Shown here piece by piece: positions 52,735 through 60,409 of a stretch of DNA of 64,000 bases (positions are counted from its first letter, which is position 1; the number at the start of each line of letters is the position of its first letter). Location: contig UQUU01000005.1 of NCBI GenBank assembly GCA_900544275.1, positions 1-64,000 on the forward strand. Reading direction: 5' to 3'. Source of the stretch: an uncultured Succiniclasticum sp. GTDB taxonomy: Bacteria > Bacillota > Negativicutes > Acidaminococcales > Acidaminococcaceae. Both the position numbers and the translations under genes were made by a program. The notes under the pieces were generated by a model. The model was not told where the DNA came from and searched no databases. It saw nothing but the letters and a program-made list of their open reading frames with translations.

Positions 52735-54024
52735 ATGTCATCAGTAGTAGTTATCGGAGCCCAATGGGGCGATGAAGGCAAAGGCAAGGTCGTAGATTAC
52801 CTGGCCCAGAAAGCGGATGCGGTAGTGCGTTACAGCGGCGGCTCCAATGCCGGGCATACCGTTGTGGTCAATGATGTGGCCTATAAGCTGCGTTTGCTGC
52901 CGTCCGGTATTTTATATCATGGGAAAGTCTGTATCCTCGGCAACGGGGTGGTGATCAACCCCGGCGTAGTGCTGCAGGAAATCAAAGAAATGCACGAAAA
53001 AGGCGTGGATATCAGTCGTATTGCCATCAGTGACCGGGCTCATGTGGTTCTGCCCTATCATCAATTGCTGGATGCGTTGCAGGAAGAAGCGCTGGGCAGT
53101 GCCAGGATTGGTACCACCAAAGGCGGGATCGGTCCCTGCTATATGGATAAAGTGGCCCGTGTAGGCATCCGTATGTGCGATCTGGTCGACAAAGATGTAT
53201 TCGCCGAAAAGCTGAAAATTAATATGGCGGCCAAAAATGCCATTTTGACCAAAATTTACGGTGCAGAACCTTTGGATTATGAAACGGTCCTGGCTGAATA
53301 TCTGGCATATGCGGAGCAGCTTCGTCCTTATGTTACGGACACCGGCGTGATCCTGGATGAATTGATGGAACAGGATAAAAAAGTGTTATTTGAAGGGGCC
53401 CAGGCGACCTTCTTGGATATTGATCACGGCACCTACCCTTACGTGACCAGTTCCAATCCCACGGCGGGCAACGCTTCCACCGGAAGCGGGATCGGACCCT
53501 TGTTTATCGATCATGTGGTAGGCGTAGTGAAAGCCTATACGACCCGGGTAGGGGAAGGGCCTTTTGTGACGGAACTGCTGGATACAGACGGCCCCGGTCA
53601 CCAAATCCGGGAAACCGGCCATGAATACGGTACCGTGACCGGCCGCCCGCGCCGCTGCGGTTGGCTGGATGCCTTCATGCTGCGGTATTCTGCCCGTCTG
53701 AACAGTCTGGATGCCTTGGCCGTTACCCGGTTGGATGTACTGGACAATATGCAGAAGATCAAGATGTGCGTAGGCTATAAAATTGACGGGGTGGAGATCA
53801 AACAGATCCCTGCCAGCCTGAAAACTTTAAGCAAGGTAGAACCGGTATATGAAGAATTCAACGGTTGGCTGACCGATACCACCAAATGTCGTAAGTATGA
53901 AGAATTGCCGGAAGGCGCGCAAAAATACCTGCAACGTTTAAGCGAAGTAGCCGGAGTGGAACTGGGCATCGTGTCGGTAGGCCCGAACCGGGAACAGACG
54001 ATTGTGTTAAAAAAATTGTTGTAA
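52735..54024 (+). CDS. purA: Adenylosuccinate synthetase
   Basis: 429 aa. Joins IMP and aspartate using GTP. GDEGKGKVVD P-loop-like motif near the N-terminus, GGSNAGHTV, and the IGTTKGGIGP and TTRVGEGPF segments. GAGGGGG lies 12 nt before ATG 52735; a GTG three codons upstream is too close to it. With purB it forms the IMP-to-AMP branch. Confidence 0.97.
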   Translation: MSSVVVIGAQWGDEGKGKVVDYLAQKADAVVRYSGGSNAGHTVVVNDVAYKLRLLPSGILYHGKVCILGNGVVINPGVVLQEIKEMHEKGVDISRIAISDRAHVVLPYHQLLDALQEEALGSARIGTTKGGIGPCYMDKVARVGIRMCDLVDKDVFAEKLKINMAAKNAILTKIYGAEPLDYETVLAEYLAYAEQLRPYVTDTGVILDELMEQDKKVLFEGAQATFLDIDHGTYPYVTSSNPTAGNASTGSGIGPLFIDHVVGVVKAYTTRVGEGPFVTELLDTDGPGHQIRETGHEYGTVTGRPRRCGWLDAFMLRYSARLNSLDALAVTRLDVLDNMQKIKMCVGYKIDGVEIKQIPASLKTLSKVEPVYEEFNGWLTDTTKCRKYEELPEGAQKYLQRLSEVAGVELGIVSVGPNREQTIVLKKLL

Positions 54025-54123
54025 GAATATGCCGCTCAGGGCCGTCGGAACCCTTGTTGGATTTTTTGTGTGCTAAAAGGCTCTCAGAGATTGCAAAGGA
54101 TGGTGGCGTACCGGAGAAAACAG

Positions 54124-54150
54124 ATCCCCGGCGTTGGTCGGGGATTTTTT
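54124..54150 (+). terminator. Terminator after purA
   Basis: ATCCCCG pairs with CGGGGAT around an 8-nt loop, followed by TTTTT. It lies between purA and the next gene, whose start codon is 42 nt further on. Confidence 0.85.
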
Positions 54151-54191
54151 ATAAGATCCGAGAAAACAGGAGTTCCGAATGGGAGGACAGG

Positions 54192-54695
54192 ATGAACAAA
54201 GTTATCTTAGCGTATAATTTCACTGCGGAGCGACTGCCGTTGCTGCGCCAGGTGTGCATGATGCTGCGGGTCAATTGCAAAGCTGTGCCGCAGGAAGAAA
54301 TGAATGACGCGGTCGGTTTTTTGGCAGGCCTGAAAGATTGTGCTAAAGAAGCGGTGAATCCCCCCGCTAACGAGGAAGCGCAGTTACAAAAGGCACTGGA
54401 GGAAGCGGCCGAAAAGGCCGGCGAAGACCCGGCGGAAGTAAAAAAAGCTGCTGTCCAGCTTTTAATGCAGGCAGCGCAAAAGGAAATGGTGTTTTTATGC
54501 GGTTTTGATATGCATCTGCTGAACCGTTTTCTGGCAGCGCTGAAACGGAGCAAGCTGAAAGAAGTGGAATTAAAGGCGATGCTGACGGTGAACAATCGCC
54601 AGTGGAGCGGCCGTCATTTGTTGCAGGAGTTAGCCGCCGAGCATGTGTATATGCAACACTTTAAAAAGAATATGCATCAAAAAGAAACCGCTAAA
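54192..54695 (+). CDS. DUF3783-type small protein
   Basis: Coding part 54192-54695 plus the stop at 54696-54698. 168 aa, no assigned activity. The N-terminal part starts MNKVILAYNF and suggests an alpha/beta fold. The mid region is Glu/Ala/Lys-rich and helical (residues about 55-95). A VFLCGFDMHLLNRFLAALKRS segment near residue 97 resembles DUF3783 proteins. GGGAGGACAGG precedes this ATG; the frame upstream includes the purA terminator and is rejected. Confidence 0.7.
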
Positions 54696-54762
54696 TAAGC
54701 AGCGCTGAATACGCAGAAAGTTTGATAAAAGCTTTAAAGAAACAAAAAAATCCAGGCAAACT

Positions 54763-54801
54763 AAAAGCCCGTGCATCGTATCAACGACGTCACGGGCTTT
54801 T
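54763..54801. terminator. Bidirectional terminator
   Basis: AAAAGCCCGTG pairs with CACGGGCTTTT with an inner CGT/ACG stem, flanked by A and T runs. It can end the DUF3783-type transcript on the + strand and the candidate ncRNA on the - strand. Confidence 0.88.
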
Positions 54802-55198
54802 AAACCTGAACTTCTTCTAAATTCTGCATTGGAATCGACCTCTTGATTCACTGAACTTTACTTTTCCCTTGTTACTGCTTCAAGGTACTTTCTTTTTACT
54901 AACTCGATGTTTTCTTACAACTTACTGCAAACCATCTTATTACTACTTCCGTTCTTGCTATGTTGCTTCCGTCACAACTCGCTCTCACCGCTATTCTCGT
55001 TGCCTGAAATTTTCTTCCTTCATTACTATCTGCAACTTCCGCTCGTAATTGCTGCTTGTAACTGCAACATCTTGCTCTTGAACCTTATACTGCTTTTACG
55101 TATTTCGGGGGAATCACTCCTTTCTTCTTTTTCCGAAGTATCCTCGTTTCCTTTTCCAGGAACCTCCCTTAAGGGCTTTCTGTGGTACTTCTCTTTTC
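54763..55198 (-). ncRNA. Candidate long structured noncoding RNA
   Basis: On the - strand an extended promoter (TTGTAT at 55233-55228, 17-bp spacer, TG-G-TACAGT at 55210-55205) is followed about 435 nt later by the intrinsic terminator at 54801-54763. The RNA would be strongly purine-rich, has no ribosome binding site plus start, and contains many local hairpins, for example CCTTG/CAAGG (54867-54885), GAATC/GATTC (54832-54849), GTTGC/GCAAC (54999-55036) and GTTG/CAAC (54962-54978). The + strand frame at 54907-55248 is only a pyrimidine-rich artefact. No known family is recognised; ROOL, GOLLD and raiA classes should be tested. Expression is inference. Confidence 0.6.
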
Positions 55199-55204
55199 AC
55201 CTAT

Positions 55205-55233
55205 ACTGTACCATGAATTATCAGAAAATACAA
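55205..55233 (-). promoter_or_regulatory. - strand promoter of the candidate ncRNA
   Basis: TTGTAT (55233-55228), 17-bp spacer and TACAGT (55210-55205) preceded by TGG as an extended -10. A palindrome ACTGAC-TT-GTCAGT lies about 30 bp upstream at 55263-55276. Confidence 0.55.
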
Positions 55234-55372
55234 GGACATAATATGTAATGAATGTTACAAATACTGACTTGTCAGTCCGGAGATGCCGGGCGAAAAGGAA
55301 ATAGTGCAAGGGGCGACAAGGGAAAGCGCAAGAGTAAAAATATACGGGGTAAAAAGAAAAAATTGAAACAAA

Positions 55373-55450
55373 TGAGTGGGAATAAGAGGGAGGGGAATGA
55401 AAGGAAAGGAAAAGGAAAGGAAAAGGAAAGGAAAGGGAAGAAGGGGAAAG
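55373..55450 (+). repeat. Polypurine tract with 11-bp mirror repeats
   Basis: About 78 bp almost purely A and G. The core (about 55403-55434) consists of three copies of the 11-mer GGAAAGGAAAA; the array is also mirror-symmetric, which favours triplex (H-DNA) structure. It lies about 20 bp upstream of the bioY promoter. The 72-codon Lys-rich frame across it is not considered a gene. Confidence 0.8.
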
Positions 55451-55471
55451 TTAACTTGCTCTCTACATAGG

Positions 55472-55500
55472 TTGACAAAGCAGTTTTGCTATTTTATAAT
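55472..55500 (+). promoter_or_regulatory. Consensus promoter of bioY
   Basis: TTGACA at 55472-55477, 17-bp spacer, TATAAT at 55495-55500: a perfect sigma-A match, expected to need a repressor. Confidence 0.9.
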
Positions 55501-55510
55501 AAAAATTACA

Positions 55511-55538
55511 GTTAACCAATTTGACTATACTGGATAAC
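55511..55538 (+). promoter_or_regulatory. BirA-type operator at bioY
   Basis: GTTAACC, 14-nt spacer, GGATAAC: an inverted repeat with one mismatch to GTTAACC-N14-GGTTAAC, the BirA (biotin repressor) box layout. It begins about 10 bp downstream of the -10 and would cover the transcription start. Confidence 0.7.
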
Positions 55539-55588
55539 CGATCATATATCGGGCAGGAAAGAAGCAGCAAAGACAGGGAGATGGACTG

Positions 55589-56167
55589 ATGGAAACGAAC
55601 TCAACGAGCACGCCGGTACGCAGAGAAGGACTGGCGGACAAAACCCGCAGCATGACAAAGATGGCGTTATGTGTGGCTTTACTGGCGGTTTCCGCCTATA
55701 TTTCTTTTCCGTTGCCGTTTACGCCGGCAATGGTTACGGCTTTGACAATTATTGTGAACCTGACGGCGTTTATCCTCAAGCCGCAGGAAACATTTCTGGT
55801 ACTCTTAGCCTGGATGCTGCTGGGCGCGGCAGGCGTACCGGTTTTTGTGGGAGGTACAGCCGGTATGGGGAAATTGATCGGTCCCACCGGCGGCTTTATC
55901 GTTTCTTTCTTAGTGGCGGGCTGGGCCATGAGTAAATTACGGGGCGATTCCAACAGTTTCCGTAAAATGATCCTGTTAGGGATCCTGGTGGGTATGCCTA
56001 TCATTTATATTGGCGGCTGCCTTTCTATGTACTTTGTGGCGCATATGAGCGTTTGGGCCACATTAGTCGCCGCTGTTTTCCCGTTTATTTTCGGCGATTT
56101 GGTAAAAGTATTCATCGGCGCGTTCTTAGCAACACGGATTAACGCGTTACTGCAAAATAACCAATAA
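55589..56167 (+). CDS. bioY: Biotin transporter BioY
   Basis: 192 aa, substrate-binding S component of an ECF-type biotin transporter. Six hydrophobic segments; the FTPAMVTALTI, GVPVFVGGTAG and GPTGGFIVSFLVAGW motifs are characteristic. An 18-residue soluble N-terminal tail precedes TM1. GACAGGGAGATGG precedes the ATG. Controlled probably by BirA through the upstream operator. The ECF module (A, A', T) is not in the window. Confidence 0.94.
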   Translation: METNSTSTPVRREGLADKTRSMTKMALCVALLAVSAYISFPLPFTPAMVTALTIIVNLTAFILKPQETFLVLLAWMLLGAAGVPVFVGGTAGMGKLIGPTGGFIVSFLVAGWAMSKLRGDSNSFRKMILLGILVGMPIIYIGGCLSMYFVAHMSVWATLVAAVFPFIFGDLVKVFIGAFLATRINALLQNNQ

Positions 56168-56284
56168 AATAAACCCGGTTTACTATCGCAAACAGTCGGC
56201 TCAAGACATTCTTCGTGCTCTTGAGCCGTTCTATTTACCAGCCGGCGCATTTGCCTGTGCTGGCGTTGTTGGGGAGGTGCGGCA

Positions 56285-57451
56285 ATGGAAAAAGTATATC
56301 TGCTTGGAGGCCTGCGCAGCCACATCGGATTAGCCGGGGGAATCTTTCGGCAGATTCCGGCGGAAGATCTGGCGGCAGCCTTATTAGAAAAACTGGCGCT
56401 GCGCTATCCCTATGTACGGGAGGCGGAGGGGATCTTAGGCGGCAATGCAGTGGGGTCAGGGGGCAACATTACCCGCCTGGCGGCGCTGAAAGCCGGTTTC
56501 CCTGAAAAAATGCCGGCGGTTACTATTGATATGCAGTGCGCTTCGGCTGCCGAGGCGCTGGCTTTGGGTATGGCGAAGATAGGTAGCGGGATGGCGGATC
56601 TTTTAATTGCCGGCGGTTTTGAATCTGCGTCTATGCAGCCTTTGCGCAAGTATAACTCCGCTGATCCGCGTTTCACGGAAGCGGGGTTTAAAACGGCACA
56701 GTTTTCGCCGGATTCAAACAGCCCGCGGGCGATGCTGGAGGGAGCGGAACGCACCTGCCATAAGCACGGTTTTGCCAGAGAGGAATTGGATGCTTTCGCT
56801 GTACGCAGCCACGCACTAGCCAAAAAAGCGCAGGAATCCGGCGCATTGACGGATGTGACGGTGTCGCTTTTTGGCAGTATCCGGGACGAGGGGATTCGTA
56901 CCAGGATGAGTCAAACACTGGCTGCCCGTATGCCGACCCTGTTTACGAAGGAACAGGTGACGGCGCTTTGGGGGCAGGAAGAGGTCCCGGTACTGACGGC
57001 GGCAAATGCCTGCCTTACCAGTGACGGGGCGGCATTTGCGATTTTATGTTCGGAAAAGTATTTGCAAGAAAATGCCTTGAAGCCGGAGCTGCGTCTGTTG
57101 GCAGCCTGTGAAGTCGGTGTCGATCCGCGTTATTGCCCGGAAGGCGCGATTGAGGTAGGGGAGGCGCTGCTGCGGCGTCAGAATGTGGCGCCCGGACAAA
57201 TTGATATTTTTGAATATAACGAAGCCTTTGCTGTGATCAGCGCGCTGTTTGCCCGTAACTACGCGGCAGTGGCCAACCGCTATTGCCCCTGGGGCGGGGC
57301 GCTGGCCTATGGACACCCTTACGGCGCGTCCGGCGCGATTCTTTTGCTGCATCTCTGGCAAGGCCTGAAACAAAGCGGGGGACATTTGGGGCTGTTGAGC
57401 ATTGCGGGCGCCGGCGGTCTGGGATGCGCTATTTTGGCGGAAAGACAATAA
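56285..57451 (+). CDS. Thiolase-family acyltransferase (YhfS-like)
   Basis: 388 aa. Nucleophilic Cys85 in IDMQCASAAEAL, the NEAFA segment, and the GHPYGASGA His loop are present. The usual second catalytic Cys (CxGGG near the C-terminus) is replaced: the sequence reads LLSIAGAGGLGCA. It may therefore have altered chemistry or relative activity. Gene order bioY-thiolase-acyl ligase equals yhfU-yhfS-yhfT of B. subtilis in content, which is BirA-controlled. A role in biotin or pimelate/acyl metabolism is inferred from context. Confidence 0.85.
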   Translation: MEKVYLLGGLRSHIGLAGGIFRQIPAEDLAAALLEKLALRYPYVREAEGILGGNAVGSGGNITRLAALKAGFPEKMPAVTIDMQCASAAEALALGMAKIGSGMADLLIAGGFESASMQPLRKYNSADPRFTEAGFKTAQFSPDSNSPRAMLEGAERTCHKHGFAREELDAFAVRSHALAKKAQESGALTDVTVSLFGSIRDEGIRTRMSQTLAARMPTLFTKEQVTALWGQEEVPVLTAANACLTSDGAAFAILCSEKYLQENALKPELRLLAACEVGVDPRYCPEGAIEVGEALLRRQNVAPGQIDIFEYNEAFAVISALFARNYAAVANRYCPWGGALAYGHPYGASGAILLLHLWQGLKQSGGHLGLLSIAGAGGLGCAILAERQ

Positions 57452-57483
57452 AAAGGCTACGCATTGGCTAAAGAAGGTAACTC

Positions 57484-58872
57484 ATGGATTATGTAACCTT
57501 ATTAAAGGAACAGGCACAAAAACGGGGCAGCGCCGTTTCTCTGATCTGGCAGGACAGGAGCTATACGTACCGTGAATTATGCGAAGCGGTACAACACTTT
57601 GTGTTGCCTGCCTGGCGGAAACAGTTGCCGCGTGATTACAAGACGGCCGTATTAATTCGGACCGCTGACCTTTATCATCAGCTGGTGGCGTTTCTTGGCA
57701 TCATGGCGGCAGGGCAGATTCCTATCATCGGTCATTTCGATCTGCCTCCTTTAGAAGAAGAAAAGCTGGTGGCGAAGAACAAGATCGGTTTTGTCCTTGC
57801 GGAAGAAGGCGGGGCCTGGGTCTTGACAAAGAAAACGGAAGAAGCGGCAGAAGAAACGTCCTTTTCCGCCGCGGGCAGCATCCCTGCCAAGGCAAGCTGC
57901 CAAAATGCCTGTATGGGCGTGCTCAGCAGCGGCTCTGCGGATACGCCTAAGGTGATGTATCGCACTTATGAAAGCTGGGGCGGCTTTTTCCCCGAGCAAA
58001 ACCGCCGTTTTGCCATAGACAGCGCAGCTACGGTATTAGTGGAAGGCAGCTTCAGTTTTACCGGCAATCTCAGCATCTGGGCCTCCTGTTTATTTGCCGG
58101 CTGCACTCTGGTGGTGAGTGATGCATTGAACGGGCGCGAGTGGCTGCGAATGATCGAGACCTATCAGGTGACCACTCTTTATCTGATTCCTGTAAAATTA
58201 AAGCTCCTGAATCGTCTGGCCAGGAACACCTATCCTCAGGTGAAAATCATTTTAGCCGGCTCTCAATTGTTGGGCGCGGCGGCGGCAAAGAAACTCAAAA
58301 AGGCTTTTCCCGCCAGTGAGATCATCCTCTATTACGGCGCCAGTGAGTTGAATTACATCAGCTGGCTGACTTTTGAAGAAGTGCTGCGGTATCCGGACAG
58401 CGTAGGAAAAGCGGTGCCCGGTGTCCAAATCTGGAGCGAAAATGGTCTGATTTATGTAAATACGCCGTACCATGTGGAAGGACTGACGCAGCCCTGTACG
58501 CTGCTGGATGCAGGCTACTTTAATGAAGCCGGCTACCTGATTTTTGAGGGACGCAAAAGTCGGATCATCAATAAAGGCGGCTTTAAAGTGAACTGCGCTA
58601 AAGTAGAAAACGCATTAAATGAGATCAAAGGCGTGGCGGAAGCAGTTGTTCTGCCTTATGAAGATGAGCGTAAAGGACAGGAATTAGCCGCTTTTGTCGT
58701 TGGCGAAAGAAACCTTACCGCCGGAGCCTTGCGCCAGAACTTAAAATCTGTCTTAATGCCGCAGGAACTTCCCAAAAAATTTTTCTTTTTGCCGATGATC
58801 CCGTTAAACAGCTGCGGGAAAACAGATAAAAACGCACTTTTAAAACAATTAAAGGGACCGGACACTCCTTGA
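57484..58872 (+). CDS. AMP-binding acyl-CoA/acid ligase (YhfT-like)
   Basis: 462 aa, shorter than most acyl-CoA synthetases. The P-loop-like SSGSADTPKV (A3 motif) near residue 148, YGASELNYISW (A5) near 280, the LLDAGYF (A7) region near 340 and the NKGGFKVN (A8) hinge near 366 are seen; the C-terminal lysine (NSCGKTDK, A10) is present. It follows the thiolase by 32 nt. It probably activates a carboxylic acid for the thiolase or for biotin-related metabolism; the substrate is unknown. Confidence 0.87.
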   Translation: MDYVTLLKEQAQKRGSAVSLIWQDRSYTYRELCEAVQHFVLPAWRKQLPRDYKTAVLIRTADLYHQLVAFLGIMAAGQIPIIGHFDLPPLEEEKLVAKNKIGFVLAEEGGAWVLTKKTEEAAEETSFSAAGSIPAKASCQNACMGVLSSGSADTPKVMYRTYESWGGFFPEQNRRFAIDSAATVLVEGSFSFTGNLSIWASCLFAGCTLVVSDALNGREWLRMIETYQVTTLYLIPVKLKLLNRLARNTYPQVKIILAGSQLLGAAAAKKLKKAFPASEIILYYGASELNYISWLTFEEVLRYPDSVGKAVPGVQIWSENGLIYVNTPYHVEGLTQPCTLLDAGYFNEAGYLIFEGRKSRIINKGGFKVNCAKVENALNEIKGVAEAVVLPYEDERKGQELAAFVVGERNLTAGALRQNLKSVLMPQELPKKFFFLPMIPLNSCGKTDKNALLKQLKGPDTP

Positions 58873-58891
58873 ATAGAAAAATTTTCTTCTC

Positions 58892-58920
58892 TTGACAAAA
58901 AAGAGAATTGCCCGTATACT
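58892..58920 (+). promoter_or_regulatory. Promoter of tRNA-Lys
   Basis: TTGACA, 17-bp spacer, TATACT. The transcript starts near 58927 and begins with a 7-bp hairpin (TGTTACA 58926-58932, TGTAACA 58951-58957) before the tRNA. Confidence 0.85.
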
Positions 58921-58968
58921 GTCACTGTTACAAATTTTTCGGGCAAAAGGTGTAACAAAAGAGAAAAC

Positions 58969-59044
58969 GGTCCATTAGCTCAGTCGGTAGAGCACCTGAC
59001 TTTTAATCAGGGTGTCCCGCGTTCGAGTCGCGGATGGATCACCA
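58969..59044 (+). tRNA. tRNA-Lys (anticodon TTT)
   Basis: 76 nt with encoded CCA. The anticodon loop CTTTTAA gives UUU, decoding AAA and AAG; acceptor, D, anticodon and T arms all pair. Its U34 is a substrate of MnmA, encoded in this window. Confidence 0.97.
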
Positions 59045-59053
59045 TCGCATAGT

Positions 59054-59081
59054 AACCGCTTACTTTCGGTAGGCGGTTTTT
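59054..59081 (+). terminator. Terminator of tRNA-Lys
   Basis: Ten-bp stem (59054-59063 with 59069-59078) closing a short loop and followed by a T run. Confidence 0.85.
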
Positions 59082-59249
59082 AGTTTTGTCCGGTCGGAGT
59101 TTCCGTTGGCAGTGCCTGCATTTTTGTTGCTGATAAAGCGGCGGCGGGCCGGCATAGAATTTTACCGCTTCATTACTGTAAAATTCTTCACAGTCTGAGT
59201 TGCAAAAATCCTTTCTTATTCGATAAAAAGTCAAAATCCTTAACAGCTC

Positions 59250-59278
59250 TTTACATTATATTCCATTCGTCTTAAAAT
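59250..59278 (+). promoter_or_regulatory. Promoter of the ABC transporter operon
   Basis: TTTACA at 59250-59255, 17-bp spacer, TAAAAT at 59273-59278. The roughly 240 bp upstream show no T-box or other leader structure I can identify. Confidence 0.65.
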
Positions 59279-59329
59279 AATTACAAATTTATGTATCGTC
59301 CGATAAGGACCGAAGTGAGGGGAAGGGGA

Positions 59330-60343
59330 ATGAGTATGCATTTAAAAAACGGTATGAAAATGATGACAGCCGCTTTGTTGTTAGCGCTGGCTGCCGGGAT
59401 GGCTGGCTGTGGCGGTGGAGAGAAAAAAGACGCAGTGCCGGCGGCAGGGAAGACGTATAAAGTAGGTATTGTCCAGCTGGTGGAACATTCCGCTCTGGAT
59501 GCGGCCAACAAAGGGTTTGTCGCGGGGCTGGCCAACAAAGGCCTTAAAGAGGGCACGAATGTGACCTTTGACCGGCAGAATGCCCAGGCGGATCAATCCA
59601 ATCTGCAAAATATCGCCCAGCGGTTTGTGAATAATAAGGTAGACCTGATCTGTGCGATTGCGACGCCTGCAGCGCAGACCGTGGCTAATGCTACTAAGGA
59701 TATTCCCATTGTAGCTACGGCGGTCACGGATTATAAAATCGCCAAACTGGTGAAGGATCCGGCAAAACCCGGCACGAATGTGACCGGCACTACGGATATG
59801 AATCCGATCAAAGAACAGGTGGAGTTACTGCTGAAAGTCGTTCCGACGGCAAAAAATATCGGCGTGATCTATTGCTCCAGTGAAGTAAACAGTCAGCTGC
59901 AGGTGGACATCCTGAAAAAAGAAGCGGCGGCCCGGAATCTGACCGTAAAAGAAGCGACCGTTTCTACGGTAAATGATATTCAGCAGGCGGCCAACAGCCT
60001 GGTTGGCAGCGTAGACGCACTGTATATTCCTACCGACAATATTATGGCTTCCGCGATGCCTACGTTGTGCAAAGTGACAGACGAAGCAAAGCTGGCCGTG
60101 ATTTGCGCGGAACCGGGCGAAGTGAAAGCGGGCGGTCTGATTACGTTGGGCATTGATTATTTCCGTCTGGGTGAGACCGCCGGCGAAATGGCGGCGGAGA
60201 TTTTACAAGGCAAAAACAAGCCCCAGGAGATGGCAATTCGCTCTCAAAAAGAATTTAAAGCTGTGGTAAACCTTAAAAAAGCAACGCAGTTGGGGATCAA
60301 AATTCCGGAAGAACTGCTGAAGGGCGCAGAAGTACTGCAATAA
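59330..60343 (+). CDS. ABC transporter substrate-binding lipoprotein (TrpX-like)
   Basis: 337 aa. Type I periplasmic-binding fold of the TrpX/DUF534 family, linked to tryptophan or tyrosine uptake. Signal peptide with lipobox MAGC; lipidated Cys27. Family segments KVGIVQLVEHSALDAA..F, ATPAAQTVANAT and ITLGIDYFRLGE are present. The start is chosen from the GAGGGG ribosome binding site; an in-frame ATG 2 codons later is equally possible. Confidence 0.88.
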   Translation: MSMHLKNGMKMMTAALLLALAAGMAGCGGGEKKDAVPAAGKTYKVGIVQLVEHSALDAANKGFVAGLANKGLKEGTNVTFDRQNAQADQSNLQNIAQRFVNNKVDLICAIATPAAQTVANATKDIPIVATAVTDYKIAKLVKDPAKPGTNVTGTTDMNPIKEQVELLLKVVPTAKNIGVIYCSSEVNSQLQVDILKKEAAARNLTVKEATVSTVNDIQQAANSLVGSVDALYIPTDNIMASAMPTLCKVTDEAKLAVICAEPGEVKAGGLITLGIDYFRLGETAGEMAAEILQGKNKPQEMAIRSQKEFKAVVNLKKATQLGIKIPEELLKGAEVLQ

Positions 60344-60409
60344 ATCTATGTTTGTGGTATAATTACACTTACTTGCCAAACAAAATAAAAAGAAATTGAG
60401 GAATGTTCT

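Noticed and set aside
54907..55248. 113-codon hydrophobic frame on the + strand
   Set aside because: No ribosome binding site, extreme pyrimidine bias giving Leu/Phe/Ser runs, and it lies opposite the candidate - strand RNA with its own promoter and terminator.
55252..55470. 72-codon Lys/Gly-rich frame
   Set aside because: Produced by translating the polypurine tract; no ribosome binding site and low complexity.
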